A stretch of 64,000 nucleotides of DNA from SHVO01 sp041905795 (GTDB taxonomy: Bacteria > Pseudomonadota > Alphaproteobacteria > Rhodospirillales > Rhodospirillaceae), in assembly GCA_041905795.1 (NCBI GenBank), contig JAYRKL010000002.1:186001-250000 (forward strand), given 5' to 3'. Shown here in pieces: positions 42,203-50,507 of the stretch. The notes below the pieces were generated by a model. It saw nothing but the letters and a program-made list of their open reading frames with translations. It had not been told where the DNA came from and ran no database searches. The stretch's first letter is position 1; every line of letters starts with the position of its first letter. The position numbers were made by a program, and so were the translations under genes.

Positions 42203-43146
42203 CCGAGAACGTCATCGACGTCACCGGCCTGACCAAGACATTCGGCGCCAAGACCGTGGTCGACGGCTTCAACATGAAGGTGCCGAAGGGATCGATCTAC
42301 GGCTTCCTCGGGCCCAACGGGTCGGGCAAGACCACCACCATCCGCATGATGTGCGGCCTCTTGAAGCCCGACGGCGGCGGCGGCACGGCGCTCGGCTACG
42401 ACATCGTGACCCAGAGCCGCGAGATCAAGGCGCGCATCGGTTACATGACCCAGCGCTTCTCGCTGTACGAGGACCTGACCGTCGCCGAGAACCTGGCGTT
42501 CGTCGCGCGCCTTCATGAGATCGAGGATCTCAAGGGCCGCATCGGCGCGGCGCTCGAGGAATATGAACTGGGTCCCCGCGCCAACCAGCTGGCGGGGCAA
42601 CTTTCCGGCGGCTGGAAGCAGCGCATGTCGCTGGCGGCGGCGTCGCTGCACGATCCCCAACTCTTGCTGCTGGACGAACCTACCGCCGGCGTCGACCCCA
42701 AGGCGCGGCGCGATTTCTGGGAACGCATCCGCGACAAGGCCGATAACGGCGTGTCGGTGCTGGTCTCCACCCATTATATGGACGAGGCGGTGCAGTGCGA
42801 CTACATCGCCTTCATCGCTTATGGCCGCAAACTGATCGACGCCCCCGCCGCCGCGATCCCTCAGGAAGTGGGCTTGCATACTTTTCGTATTGAAGCGGGT
42901 CGTATCGAAGCGGGGGGCGGCGAGAGCAGTAATCTGCACGCGGTTTATAAACAGCTCGCCGGCGCGCCGGGCGTCGACCAGGTGGCGCGCTTCGGCGCGG
43001 CCTTGCATGTCAGCGGGCGCGACGCGGCGGCGTTGGCGCGCGCGGTGGAGCCGTTCCGCGCCGGCTACGACGTCATGGAAGCCAAGACCGGCATGGAGGA
43101 GGCCTTCATCTACCTGATGGGCGGCGCCGAGGATAATTTCAAATGA
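42199..43146 (+). CDS. ABC transporter ATP-binding protein (YbhF/drug-export type)
   Basis: A 315-residue protein starting with GTG at 42199 and overlapping the adaptor stop (GTGA). Walker A GPNGSGKTTT, signature LSGGWKQR, Walker B LLLLDEPTAGVD and the H-loop STHYMDEA are all intact. The C-terminal 70 residues are a regulatory extension seen in ABC-2 drug exporters. A single nucleotide-binding domain, so it acts as a dimer with the permease next door. E. coli YbhF has two such domains, so this is a simpler relative. Confidence 0.92.
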   Translation: MTENVIDVTGLTKTFGAKTVVDGFNMKVPKGSIYGFLGPNGSGKTTTIRMMCGLLKPDGGGGTALGYDIVTQSREIKARIGYMTQRFSLYEDLTVAENLAFVARLHEIEDLKGRIGAALEEYELGPRANQLAGQLSGGWKQRMSLAAASLHDPQLLLLDEPTAGVDPKARRDFWERIRDKADNGVSVLVSTHYMDEAVQCDYIAFIAYGRKLIDAPAAAIPQEVGLHTFRIEAGRIEAGGGESSNLHAVYKQLAGAPGVDQVARFGAALHVSGRDAAALARAVEPFRAGYDVMEAKTGMEEAFIYLMGGAEDNFK

Positions 43147-44264
43147 AGGCCGCCGAGAAAGTCTTCTCCTGGTCGCGGGTGCTGGCGGTGCTGGCCAAGG
43201 AGTTCATCCAGATGCGCCGCGACCGCCTGACCTTCGCCATGATGGTGGGCATCCCGATCGCGCAACTGGTGCTGTTCGGCTACGCCATCAACACCGACCC
43301 CCGGCATTTGCCCACCTTGATCGAAATGGGCGACAGCGGCCCCGCCACACGCGCGCTGATCCAGGGGTTGGGGAATTCCGGCTATTTCGATGTGCAAGGC
43401 GTGGTCGACCACGATCGGGCCGACGATGCGCTGGCGTCCGGGCGGACGATGTTCGTGGTCAGCATCCCGCCCTTGTTCGAGGAGAAGCTGGCGCGCGGCG
43501 AGCGCCCGCAGGTGATGCTCGACATCGACGCCTCCGATCCGGTGGCGGCCGGAGCCGGGGCCGGGGCCATGCCCGGGATCGTGCAGCAATCGCTGAAGCC
43601 CTACGCCGCCCCTGGCGACAGTCCGGTCGAGACCGTGATCCACCGCCGTTTCAATCCGGCGGGCCGCACCGCGGTGAACATCGTGCCCGGGCTGCTCGGC
43701 GTCATCCTCACCATGACCATGGTGCTGATCACCGCCATCGCCATCACGCGGGAGACCGAACGCGGCACCCTGGAGGCGCTGCTGACCTCGCCGGCCCAGC
43801 CGGTGGAGGTGATGATCGGCAAGATTGCGCCCTATGTGGCGGTCGGTTTCATCCAGACCGCGGTCATGCTTGCCGGCGCCGGATTGCTGTTCGGGGTCCC
43901 TTTCCGGGGCAACCCGCTGGCGTTCCTGGCGGCGGTGTCGCTGTTCATCCTGGTCAACCTCGCGGTCGGCTTCCTGTTTTCGACCATGGCCCGCACCCAG
44001 ATGCAGGCCATGCAGATGACCATCTTCCTGTTCCTGCCGTCGATCCTGCTGTCGGGCTTCATGTTCCCGTTCTACGGCATGCCGGCGTGGGCTCAAGTTC
44101 TCGGCCAGGTGCTGCCCACCACCCATTTCATCCGGGCGGTGCGGGCGGTGATGCTGAAGGGGGCGGGCTTCGCGGAGGTCTGGGTCAACCTGTGGCCGCT
44201 CGCGGCGATCCTCGCGGTGATCGCCACATTGGCCCTGCGGCGCTACCGCCGGACCCTTGATTAA
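43143..44264 (+). CDS. ABC-2 type permease
   Basis: A 373-residue membrane protein (ATGA overlap with the ATPase gene). One N-terminal helix is followed by a large periplasmic domain of about 140 residues, then five helices near the C-terminus, including VPGLLGVILTMTMVLITAIA and ITRETERGTLEALLTSP, the conserved coupling region of YhhJ/YbhR-like permeases. With the TetR, adaptor and ATPase genes it forms an inducible efflux system, probably for drugs or lipophilic compounds. Confidence 0.9.
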   Translation: MKAAEKVFSWSRVLAVLAKEFIQMRRDRLTFAMMVGIPIAQLVLFGYAINTDPRHLPTLIEMGDSGPATRALIQGLGNSGYFDVQGVVDHDRADDALASGRTMFVVSIPPLFEEKLARGERPQVMLDIDASDPVAAGAGAGAMPGIVQQSLKPYAAPGDSPVETVIHRRFNPAGRTAVNIVPGLLGVILTMTMVLITAIAITRETERGTLEALLTSPAQPVEVMIGKIAPYVAVGFIQTAVMLAGAGLLFGVPFRGNPLAFLAAVSLFILVNLAVGFLFSTMARTQMQAMQMTIFLFLPSILLSGFMFPFYGMPAWAQVLGQVLPTTHFIRAVRAVMLKGAGFAEVWVNLWPLAAILAVIATLALRRYRRTLD

Positions 44265-44279
44265 CAGGGTGATTAATAT

Positions 44280-44313
44280 CGGCTTTTGCCGAGTCCCGGG
44301 GGGTCAAAAGCCG
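44280..44313. other. Inverted repeat after ABC operon
   Basis: CGGCTTTTG (44280-44288) and CAAAAGCCG (44305-44313) are exact reverse complements with a 16-nt spacer, just after the permease stop. No T-run follows, so it is either a weak terminator or an operator for the methyltransferase gene downstream. Confidence 0.35.
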
Positions 44314-44397
44314 CTAGGGAAATGACCGGGGGCCGGGGTATTCTCCCGCCCTCTTTACGCCGCCCGTCTTAAGCAGGCCATCCCGCCAGGAGTTCCC

Positions 44398-45906
44398 GTG
44401 ACCGATCCCAAGCCAGGCTACACCACCGAAGTCCCGTATCCGAACGTCTATCACCGGGAACTCAATCCGTCTTTCCACGCCATGGCGCTGAACGCCAACG
44501 GCCTGGCGGCGCCGTCGCGCGGCGCGCCGTTCACGTATCTCGAACTCGGCTGCGCCTGGGGCCTGTCGACCCTGATCCACGCCGCCGCCAATCCGGACTC
44601 CAAGTTCGTGGGCGTGGACTTCAACGGCGAGTGCATCGCCGCCGCCGGCGAGATCGCCCGGGAAGCCAAGCTCACCAACGTCGAATTCCTGCAGGCCGAC
44701 TTCGCCGACCTGCCCGGCCGCGTCATGCCGCAGTTCGACACCATCGTCATGCACGGGGTCTGGGGCTGGATCGACCAGGCGGGGCGCGACCACATCGTGC
44801 GCATCCTCGAGCGTCACCTCAAGCCGGAAGGCCACGCCTTCATCAGCTACAACGCCATGCCCGGCAACGCGCCGGTGGATGCGCTGCGCCGCCTGTTGCA
44901 GGTCGGCTACCAGCTCGGCGCCGAACCGCTGTTCAATAAGGTCAACGCCGGGGTCGGTATCGCCGCCCAGGTGAAGGACAACGGCGCGCGGTTCTTCGCC
45001 GCCCATCCCATGATGGCCGAGCGCATGGATCACATGATCAAGCCGGCGCCGCGCGACTACCTGGCCCACGAATACTTCAACGCCGACTGGCAGCCGTTCT
45101 ACTACGCCGACGTCGAGAAGGTGCTGGCGCCGGTGGGCCTGCAGTTCGCGGGCAGCGCGCATCTCCTGGACCTGATCGACGACGCCCAGCTGCCGGAGGC
45201 GGCGCGCCGCCATATCGCCGGCGCGCCGACCATGAGCACCCGCGAGACCCTGCGCGACTTCTATATCAACACGCTGTTCCGCCGCGACATGTGGCGCAAG
45301 GGCAAGGTCGAACAGACCAAGGACTCCCAGGACGCGCTGCTCGCCACCAAGTTCGTGGTGGGCCAGGGCGTCGAGCATTTCGACCGCATCGCCGGCCACG
45401 CCATGCTGGGCGAGGTCCGCCCGAGGGCCGAGCCCGGCCGTGCCGTGGTCGCGGCGCTGGAAGCCGGCGCCAAGACCGCCATCGAGGTATCCCAGGATCC
45501 GGCGCTCTCGGGCGTCGAACTGGCGGTGATCATGGAAACCATGATGGTGCTGGCGGCGGTGGGCGCGGCCGAGCCGATCCTGCCGGAAGCGGGCCTGGCG
45601 GCGCGCAAGGAAAGCTGTCAGCGCCTCAACGTGGTGCTGGCGCAGCGCACCTTGAACGCCACCAGGACCGGCGGCCGCGAGTGGCAGTCTCTCGCTTCTC
45701 CCGTGACCGGCGGCGGCGTCGCCACCAACGCCGTGATCCAGGCCTTCATCCTGGCCAAGCACCAGGGCGCCGAGCCCATGGCTTTCGCGGCGCGTTTCGC
45801 CCCGGACGAGGCGCCGGCCGCCGACGTGCAGGAGCATATCCGCAAGCTCTATGAGGTTTTCGAGCGGGAATCCGCCTCGACCTTTGGTAACCTGGGGATC
45901 GTCTAA
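44398..45906 (+). CDS. Methyltransferase with C-terminal regulatory domain (MethyTransf_Reg type)
   Basis: A 502-residue protein starting with GTG at 44398, preceded by CAGGAG. Residues about 40-185 form a class I SAM methyltransferase: FTYLELGCAWGLSTLIHAAA is motif I, FVGVDFNGECI the acidic loop, and FDTIVMHGVWGWIDQAG post-I. The remaining 300 residues match the methyltransferase regulatory domain common in Proteobacteria, with SYNAMPGNAPVDALRRLLQ at its start. Often near glycan or secondary-metabolism genes; the function is not established. The patatin gene starts 24 nt downstream. Confidence 0.82.
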   Translation: MTDPKPGYTTEVPYPNVYHRELNPSFHAMALNANGLAAPSRGAPFTYLELGCAWGLSTLIHAAANPDSKFVGVDFNGECIAAAGEIAREAKLTNVEFLQADFADLPGRVMPQFDTIVMHGVWGWIDQAGRDHIVRILERHLKPEGHAFISYNAMPGNAPVDALRRLLQVGYQLGAEPLFNKVNAGVGIAAQVKDNGARFFAAHPMMAERMDHMIKPAPRDYLAHEYFNADWQPFYYADVEKVLAPVGLQFAGSAHLLDLIDDAQLPEAARRHIAGAPTMSTRETLRDFYINTLFRRDMWRKGKVEQTKDSQDALLATKFVVGQGVEHFDRIAGHAMLGEVRPRAEPGRAVVAALEAGAKTAIEVSQDPALSGVELAVIMETMMVLAAVGAAEPILPEAGLAARKESCQRLNVVLAQRTLNATRTGGREWQSLASPVTGGGVATNAVIQAFILAKHQGAEPMAFAARFAPDEAPAADVQEHIRKLYEVFERESASTFGNLGIV

Positions 45907-45930
45907 AGAAGTAAAGCGATCTCTTCGGCC

Positions 45931-46977
45931 ATGACGGGGAAGGCCAAAAATCTCAAACGCCTGAATCTCGCGCTCCAAGGCGGCGGCGCGCACGGCGCCT
46001 TCACCTGGGGCGTGCTTGACCGTCTGATGCGCGACGGGCGCATCTTCATCGACGGCATCAGCGGCACCAGCGCCGGCGCCATGAACGGCGTGGTGTTCAC
46101 CGACGGCTTCATCAAAGGCGGCCGTCAGGGCGCCATCGACTCCCTGCATACCTTCTGGAAAGCCGTCAGCGACTGCGCTCTTTTTCCGGGGGGCATACCC
46201 GCCGGCATGGGGTTCATGCCGGGCTTCACGGGTGGCGACGATCGCTGGAACGTGGACGCGTCGCCCGCCTTCATGTGGGCCGACGCCATCACCCGCATGT
46301 TTTCGCCGTACCAGACCAACCCGCTCAACCTCAATCCGCTGCGCGACATCCTCGGCGAACAGGTGGACTTCGCCGCGCTCAGGAAACGCAAGGACATCAA
46401 GCTGTTCGTGTCGGCCACCAACGTGCGCACCTGCAAGCTCAAGGTGTTCCGCACCGACGAGATGAGCGTGGACGCGCTGCTGGCCTCCGCCTGCCTGCCG
46501 TTGATGTTCCAGGCGGTCGAGATCGACGGCGAGCCCTACTGGGATGGCGGTTATCTCGCCAACCCCGCCATCGCGCCCTTGATCCACGAGTGCGTCAGCA
46601 AGGACGTGATGATCGTGCAGGTCAACCCGATGAAACGCCCGGCCGCGCCGACCAGCGCGCGCGAGATCCTCAACCGTGTCAACGAGATCAGCTTCAACGC
46701 CACCTTGATCCGCGAGATGAACGGCATCGCCACCATCTCCAAGCTGATCGACGAGGGCAAGCTCAAGGACACGCCTTTCCACCAGGTCAATTTCCACATG
46801 ATCGCCGCCGAGGAGGAGATGAGCCACCTCGGCGCGTCTTCCAAGTTCAACGCCGATTGGGGGTTCCTGCGCCACCTCTACGACCTCGGCGTCGCCACCA
46901 CCGACACATGGCTCGCGCAGAATTTCGACCGCATTCAGCGGGAATCCACCCTGGACACGGTCGAGACCTATCACTAG
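45931..46977 (+). CDS. Patatin-like phospholipase
   Basis: A 348-residue cytoplasmic lipase. The oxyanion hole is LALQGGGAHGAF, the nucleophile elbow G-T-S47-A-G and the dyad Asp D205 in YWDGGYLANPAI, a complete Ser-Asp catalytic dyad. Patatin lipases release fatty acids from phospholipids; some act as membrane-degrading effectors in CBASS defence. It is followed after 16 nt by a stand-alone cyclic-nucleotide-binding protein, a pairing that suggests nucleotide control of the lipase, although similar pairs occur in housekeeping contexts. Confidence 0.9.
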   Translation: MTGKAKNLKRLNLALQGGGAHGAFTWGVLDRLMRDGRIFIDGISGTSAGAMNGVVFTDGFIKGGRQGAIDSLHTFWKAVSDCALFPGGIPAGMGFMPGFTGGDDRWNVDASPAFMWADAITRMFSPYQTNPLNLNPLRDILGEQVDFAALRKRKDIKLFVSATNVRTCKLKVFRTDEMSVDALLASACLPLMFQAVEIDGEPYWDGGYLANPAIAPLIHECVSKDVMIVQVNPMKRPAAPTSAREILNRVNEISFNATLIREMNGIATISKLIDEGKLKDTPFHQVNFHMIAAEEEMSHLGASSKFNADWGFLRHLYDLGVATTDTWLAQNFDRIQRESTLDTVETYH

Positions 46978-46993
46978 CGGAGAGGGGCCGCCC

Positions 46994-47377
46994 ATGGACC
47001 ACGCCGAGCTGGCCGCGCTGATGTCACATCGCCGCACCGTGGCGCCGGGCGAGGTCATTTTCCTCGAAGGCCAGCCGGCGGACTTCGCCTACGTGATCCT
47101 GCAAGGCGAGGTGCAGGTGACGGTCAATGACGCCGATGGCAACACGGTAGTCATCAACCGCATGCCGGCGGGCGAGCTGTTCGGCGAACTGGCCCTCCTG
47201 GAAGGCGCCGGCCCGCGCACCGCCACGGCGCTGTCCAAGGACGGCTGCGAGCTGCTGGAGATTGAGAAAGGTGTCTTCGCCAAGCGCCTCGCCGGCGCCG
47301 ACCCCCTGCTGCGGTTCGTGATTTCGCACCTGGCGAAACGGGTGGTGATGTGGACGGATCGGGTGCGGGCGGCGTGA
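46994..47377 (+). CDS. Stand-alone cyclic-nucleotide-binding (CRP-type) domain protein
   Basis: A 127-residue single cNMP-binding domain with no DNA-binding helix-turn-helix. The phosphate-binding cassette is intact: G64-E65-L66 (ELFGELALLEG) and R75 in GPRTATALS, the residues that hold the ribose and cyclic phosphate. The C-terminal helix is present. It could act as a regulatory subunit in trans, most simply for the patatin lipase encoded 16 nt upstream. A cyclase-like gene lies about 3 kb downstream. Confidence 0.88.
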   Translation: MDHAELAALMSHRRTVAPGEVIFLEGQPADFAYVILQGEVQVTVNDADGNTVVINRMPAGELFGELALLEGAGPRTATALSKDGCELLEIEKGVFAKRLAGADPLLRFVISHLAKRVVMWTDRVRAA

Positions 47378-47681
47378 TGCAGGCCCTGATGAGGTCAAAA
47401 GTTTTCGAAAGCGCCGGCGGGTTACGCGTAATGGCTGTGAAATGAGGTGGTCTATTTTGCGTGGGGTATTAAGAACCGAGAATACCCACCTAAATAGGTC
47501 AGAAAATACCGCGTAGCACGCCTCGATTTCCGTTCAATCGCCGAGCCACTGGTTCATGGTCGTTTTTTCCCCTACGTTTTTTCGTCACGTGTGTGATGGG
47601 GCGTACTCAGCACCTAGGGCGCTTGGTACGTGCCGAAGTAGCAACTTCGTCAGGGGCGGCCAATAGGCCGATGGGAGCAAT
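47378..47681. other. Intergenic region before the TIR-cyclase operon
   Basis: No gene is supported. The stretch is AT-richer than its surroundings. It contains the inverted repeat GGGTATT...AATACCC (about 47465-47488) and T-runs near 47562-47582, and presumably holds the promoter of the operon starting at 47682. It also separates the patatin/cNMP-binding pair from that operon. Confidence 0.5.
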
Positions 47682-48314
47682 ATGAATATTGCAAAACTTT
47701 CAGACCGAAAATTGCTTGAACACATTGCGAAGGGTTTGAAGCTGTTCCGCGAAGCTAATCTTGTTAAAGAATTTGAGAAACAGAACGAAATTGTTGCGCG
47801 AAGCGTACCCACCAATTGGGTGCCGTATGAGGTTGCTCCGTGTCCCGATCAGAGCGATGAATGCGAGTGCAAAAAAGGCAACAATGGGAATCAGTTATCT
47901 CGCACGTGTACTCTGTCGATTGACACAGACACCAACGGGGCTCCCTACATCTCTCCTGACGATCCGCACTTTTTCATTAAGAAGAAGCACAAGCGCCAGC
48001 TTGTTTGGCAAATCGATAAGAACGCAGATCCGAAGTGGCAGTTCAGGGAGTATAAAACGTCGACACAAACTTTTACGCCTATCACGGTGTTCGCGGAATC
48101 GCAGGACCAATTGCCGGACACGTTTCCTGGTAGGCGAGAGATGGTTTACAAAATCGACGCCAAAAAAAGGACCCTAACACTTTGCTACGATCCGAAAGAG
48201 GGCACGACGAAAAGGACCTTTTGGTACAAGATATTTATGTATGACGGGAGTGCGGCCTCGGCTTTGAAGCCTCTCGAACTCGATCCAATCATCGAGTACG
48301 AAGACGGTTTTTAA
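47682..48314 (+). CDS. Unknown protein, first gene of the TIR-cyclase operon
   Basis: A 210-residue protein I cannot assign. Residues 1-50 are helical and charged (KLLEHIAKGLKLFREANLVK). Residues 55-80 have a Cys cluster (CPDQSDECECKKG). The rest looks beta-rich (FIKKKHKRQLVWQIDKNADP and YKIFMYDGSAASALKPLELD), ending with a conserved-looking LDPIIEYEDG typical of an Ig-like or beta-sandwich closing strand. The base composition is clearly lower in G+C than the neighbours, suggesting recent transfer. The stop is 3 nt before the TIR gene start, so the genes are co-transcribed. Confidence 0.7.
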   Translation: MNIAKLSDRKLLEHIAKGLKLFREANLVKEFEKQNEIVARSVPTNWVPYEVAPCPDQSDECECKKGNNGNQLSRTCTLSIDTDTNGAPYISPDDPHFFIKKKHKRQLVWQIDKNADPKWQFREYKTSTQTFTPITVFAESQDQLPDTFPGRREMVYKIDAKKRTLTLCYDPKEGTTKRTFWYKIFMYDGSAASALKPLELDPIIEYEDGF

Positions 48315-48317
48315 AAC

Positions 48318-50507
48318 GTGTCAGGCGACGGATCACCGGCGGTCCCTGAGGGGGGGGCTTTCCGCGCTTTTCTCAGCTACAGCCACCGTGACTCCGCCGC
48401 CGCCAAATGGCTGCACCGCGCGCTGGAATCCTACCGGGTTCCAGCGCGTCTAGTGGGTCGCACCACGCGGACCGGCATTGTCGGCAAGACCGCAGGGAAG
48501 ATCTTCCGTGATCGCGACGAACTGTCGGTGTCGTCCGATCTAACCGGGCGCATCAACGATGCGCTGCGCGCCTCACAATTCCTGATCGTGTTGTGCTCGC
48601 CCACTTCGGCAGCGTCGAAGTGGGTGAACCAGGAGGTCGTCAATTTCAAGCGTCTGAAAGGTGCAGACAGCATCATCGCTGTGATCCTGGACGGCGAGCC
48701 CTTCGCTTCGGACATTTCAGGTCGTGAAGCCGAGGAGTGTTTCGTTCCCGCCTTGCGTTTCGATGTCGATTCCGGTGGCGCGCTGACGGGGAAGCGCGCG
48801 GAGCCCATCGCCGCCGATCTCCGCCATGGCAAGGACAGCAAACGCCTCGTCAGGATGAAGGTCCTGGCCGGGCTCCTGGGCCTGGAACTCGACGAGTTGA
48901 TTCGCCGCGAGGTCCAACGCCGCAACCGCCAGCTGTTCGCCTTCTCCTGCGCCATGGGGGCGATCGTGATCGCCCTCACAGTACTGTCGGTGTTAGCTGT
49001 GTCGTCACGCAACGCGGCAGTCGCCGCACGCGATGATGCCAGGCGCCAGAAGGACCAGGCGGAAGGCCTGATCGATTTCATGCTGGGGGACCTTAAGGAC
49101 AAGCTGAAGCCTGTTGGCCGGCTCGACTCCCTAGAAGCCGTCGGCGGGCGCGCGACCCGTTACTTCGAGTCCTTACGGGCTGACGAGGTCGATTCCGAAA
49201 CCCGTGCGCGGCTCGCGCGGACAAAGCTGCTCGCCGCGGAAGTGCTTTACTCCCAAGGGCGCGCCAAAGAGGCCGCAGAACAGTCCGACCAAGCCTTCGC
49301 TTTGACCGAGGCGCTACAGCTGGCCGAACCGGAAAAATCCTCGCGTATTTTCGATCATGCGCAGAGCGAATTCTGGGTAGGTTACGGAAAGTTCCGCAAT
49401 GCATCGTACAGCGCGGCCGAGGAGAATTTCGCACACTACGCGGCACTGGCTGCGCGCCTGGTGGAGCTTGACCCAGGCAATCTGGCATGGCGCGCGGAAC
49501 GCGCCAGTGCGCTCACCAACCTGGGCGCGGTCAGGCTGCAGCTTCTACATACCGATGCGGCGCTTATGGACTTTCAGGCTGCCGCGACTGATCAGAACCA
49601 GGTAATCGCCGGACAACCCGCGCTCGAGACATTCGCCGGCGAGGTGGAGCGTTCGAAACAGCGCACCAAGCTGGTCAATCTGAATATTGATCTCGGCCAG
49701 ATCCTGGCCTGGGAAGGGGGGGCACGCGCCGTCGCCGGCGTAATTGATGACGCCATCGCTTTGAGGGAGCAAGAGCTGGTGGTTTATAGGACGATTGAGA
49801 GTCTTGATCCGGCAAATGCAACTATCGCCCAATCGCGCTGGTTGGCGACGCGTCACCGTGGCCTGCTGCGGTTGCAAAAAGGCGATGCGGCCGGCGCGCT
49901 GGCGGATTTTCGCATCGCCATCGCCATTGCCGAGCCTCTGAGCCGACGCGATCAGGACAACAAGCGCTGGACACAAGTGCTGGCGCGGTGCCGGCTGGAT
50001 GCCGTGGAGGCGCTGCTCGATCTGGGTCAGTCCGCGGAAGCGCGGGAGCAGCTCGCCCTGGCGCTGGCGGCCCGCGACGATATCATCCGGGGCGGTACCA
50101 TCAACCGCGCGGTCAGGATTCAACTGGTTGCGAAATCCCATATGGTTGCGGCCCGCCAGCGAAGCGTGGACAACGCGCCGGTGGCGGCCGCGCGTTCCCT
50201 GGCGGCTCTGGCCGAAGTCACCGGCGAGATCCTCAAAACGACGCCCGACGAGCCCGAGACCTTGCTCCTGATGGCGGAAGGCCGTTTGCTGAGCGGCGAT
50301 ATCGCCAGCAACCGACGCGACGCGTCGGCGCAATGGGTTGGCGCGCTTGAGATTGCCGACCAGGTTGGTGCGAATAACACACAGGGGGCTGCGCTGCAGG
50401 CGTTGGCGGCAAGGCGGCTGAACGATAGCCAGCGGTTGGCTCGCGTTAAACCGCTGCTCTGCGCCGCCGGCTATGGCCGCAATGAGCTCAAAGACCTATG
50501 TCGATGA
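48318..50507 (+). CDS. TIR-domain protein with membrane helix and TPR-like C-terminus
   Basis: A 729-residue protein starting with GTG at 48318. Residues 12-150 form a TIR domain: FRAFLSYSHRDSAAAKWLHR at strand A, and the catalytic-Glu region VLCSPTSAASKWVNQEVV with W102 and E106. One transmembrane helix (about residues 206-229) is followed by a TPR-like array up to the end, so the TIR faces the cytoplasm and the repeats probably lie outside it. TIR domains cleave NAD or make cyclic ADP-ribose isomers in antiphage systems. Its end overlaps the cyclase-like gene by 4-10 bp. Confidence 0.85.
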   Translation: MSGDGSPAVPEGGAFRAFLSYSHRDSAAAKWLHRALESYRVPARLVGRTTRTGIVGKTAGKIFRDRDELSVSSDLTGRINDALRASQFLIVLCSPTSAASKWVNQEVVNFKRLKGADSIIAVILDGEPFASDISGREAEECFVPALRFDVDSGGALTGKRAEPIAADLRHGKDSKRLVRMKVLAGLLGLELDELIRREVQRRNRQLFAFSCAMGAIVIALTVLSVLAVSSRNAAVAARDDARRQKDQAEGLIDFMLGDLKDKLKPVGRLDSLEAVGGRATRYFESLRADEVDSETRARLARTKLLAAEVLYSQGRAKEAAEQSDQAFALTEALQLAEPEKSSRIFDHAQSEFWVGYGKFRNASYSAAEENFAHYAALAARLVELDPGNLAWRAERASALTNLGAVRLQLLHTDAALMDFQAAATDQNQVIAGQPALETFAGEVERSKQRTKLVNLNIDLGQILAWEGGARAVAGVIDDAIALREQELVVYRTIESLDPANATIAQSRWLATRHRGLLRLQKGDAAGALADFRIAIAIAEPLSRRDQDNKRWTQVLARCRLDAVEALLDLGQSAEAREQLALALAARDDIIRGGTINRAVRIQLVAKSHMVAARQRSVDNAPVAAARSLAALAEVTGEILKTTPDEPETLLLMAEGRLLSGDIASNRRDASAQWVGALEIADQVGANNTQGAALQALAARRLNDSQRLARVKPLLCAAGYGRNELKDLCR

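Noticed and set aside
44314..47058. A 914-codon open frame on the minus strand
   Set aside because: It lies antisense to three convincing plus-strand genes (methyltransferase, patatin, cNMP-binding protein) with clear motifs. Its composition (His/Gly/Asp/Val/Arg-rich) is typical of the mirror frame of GC-rich genes.
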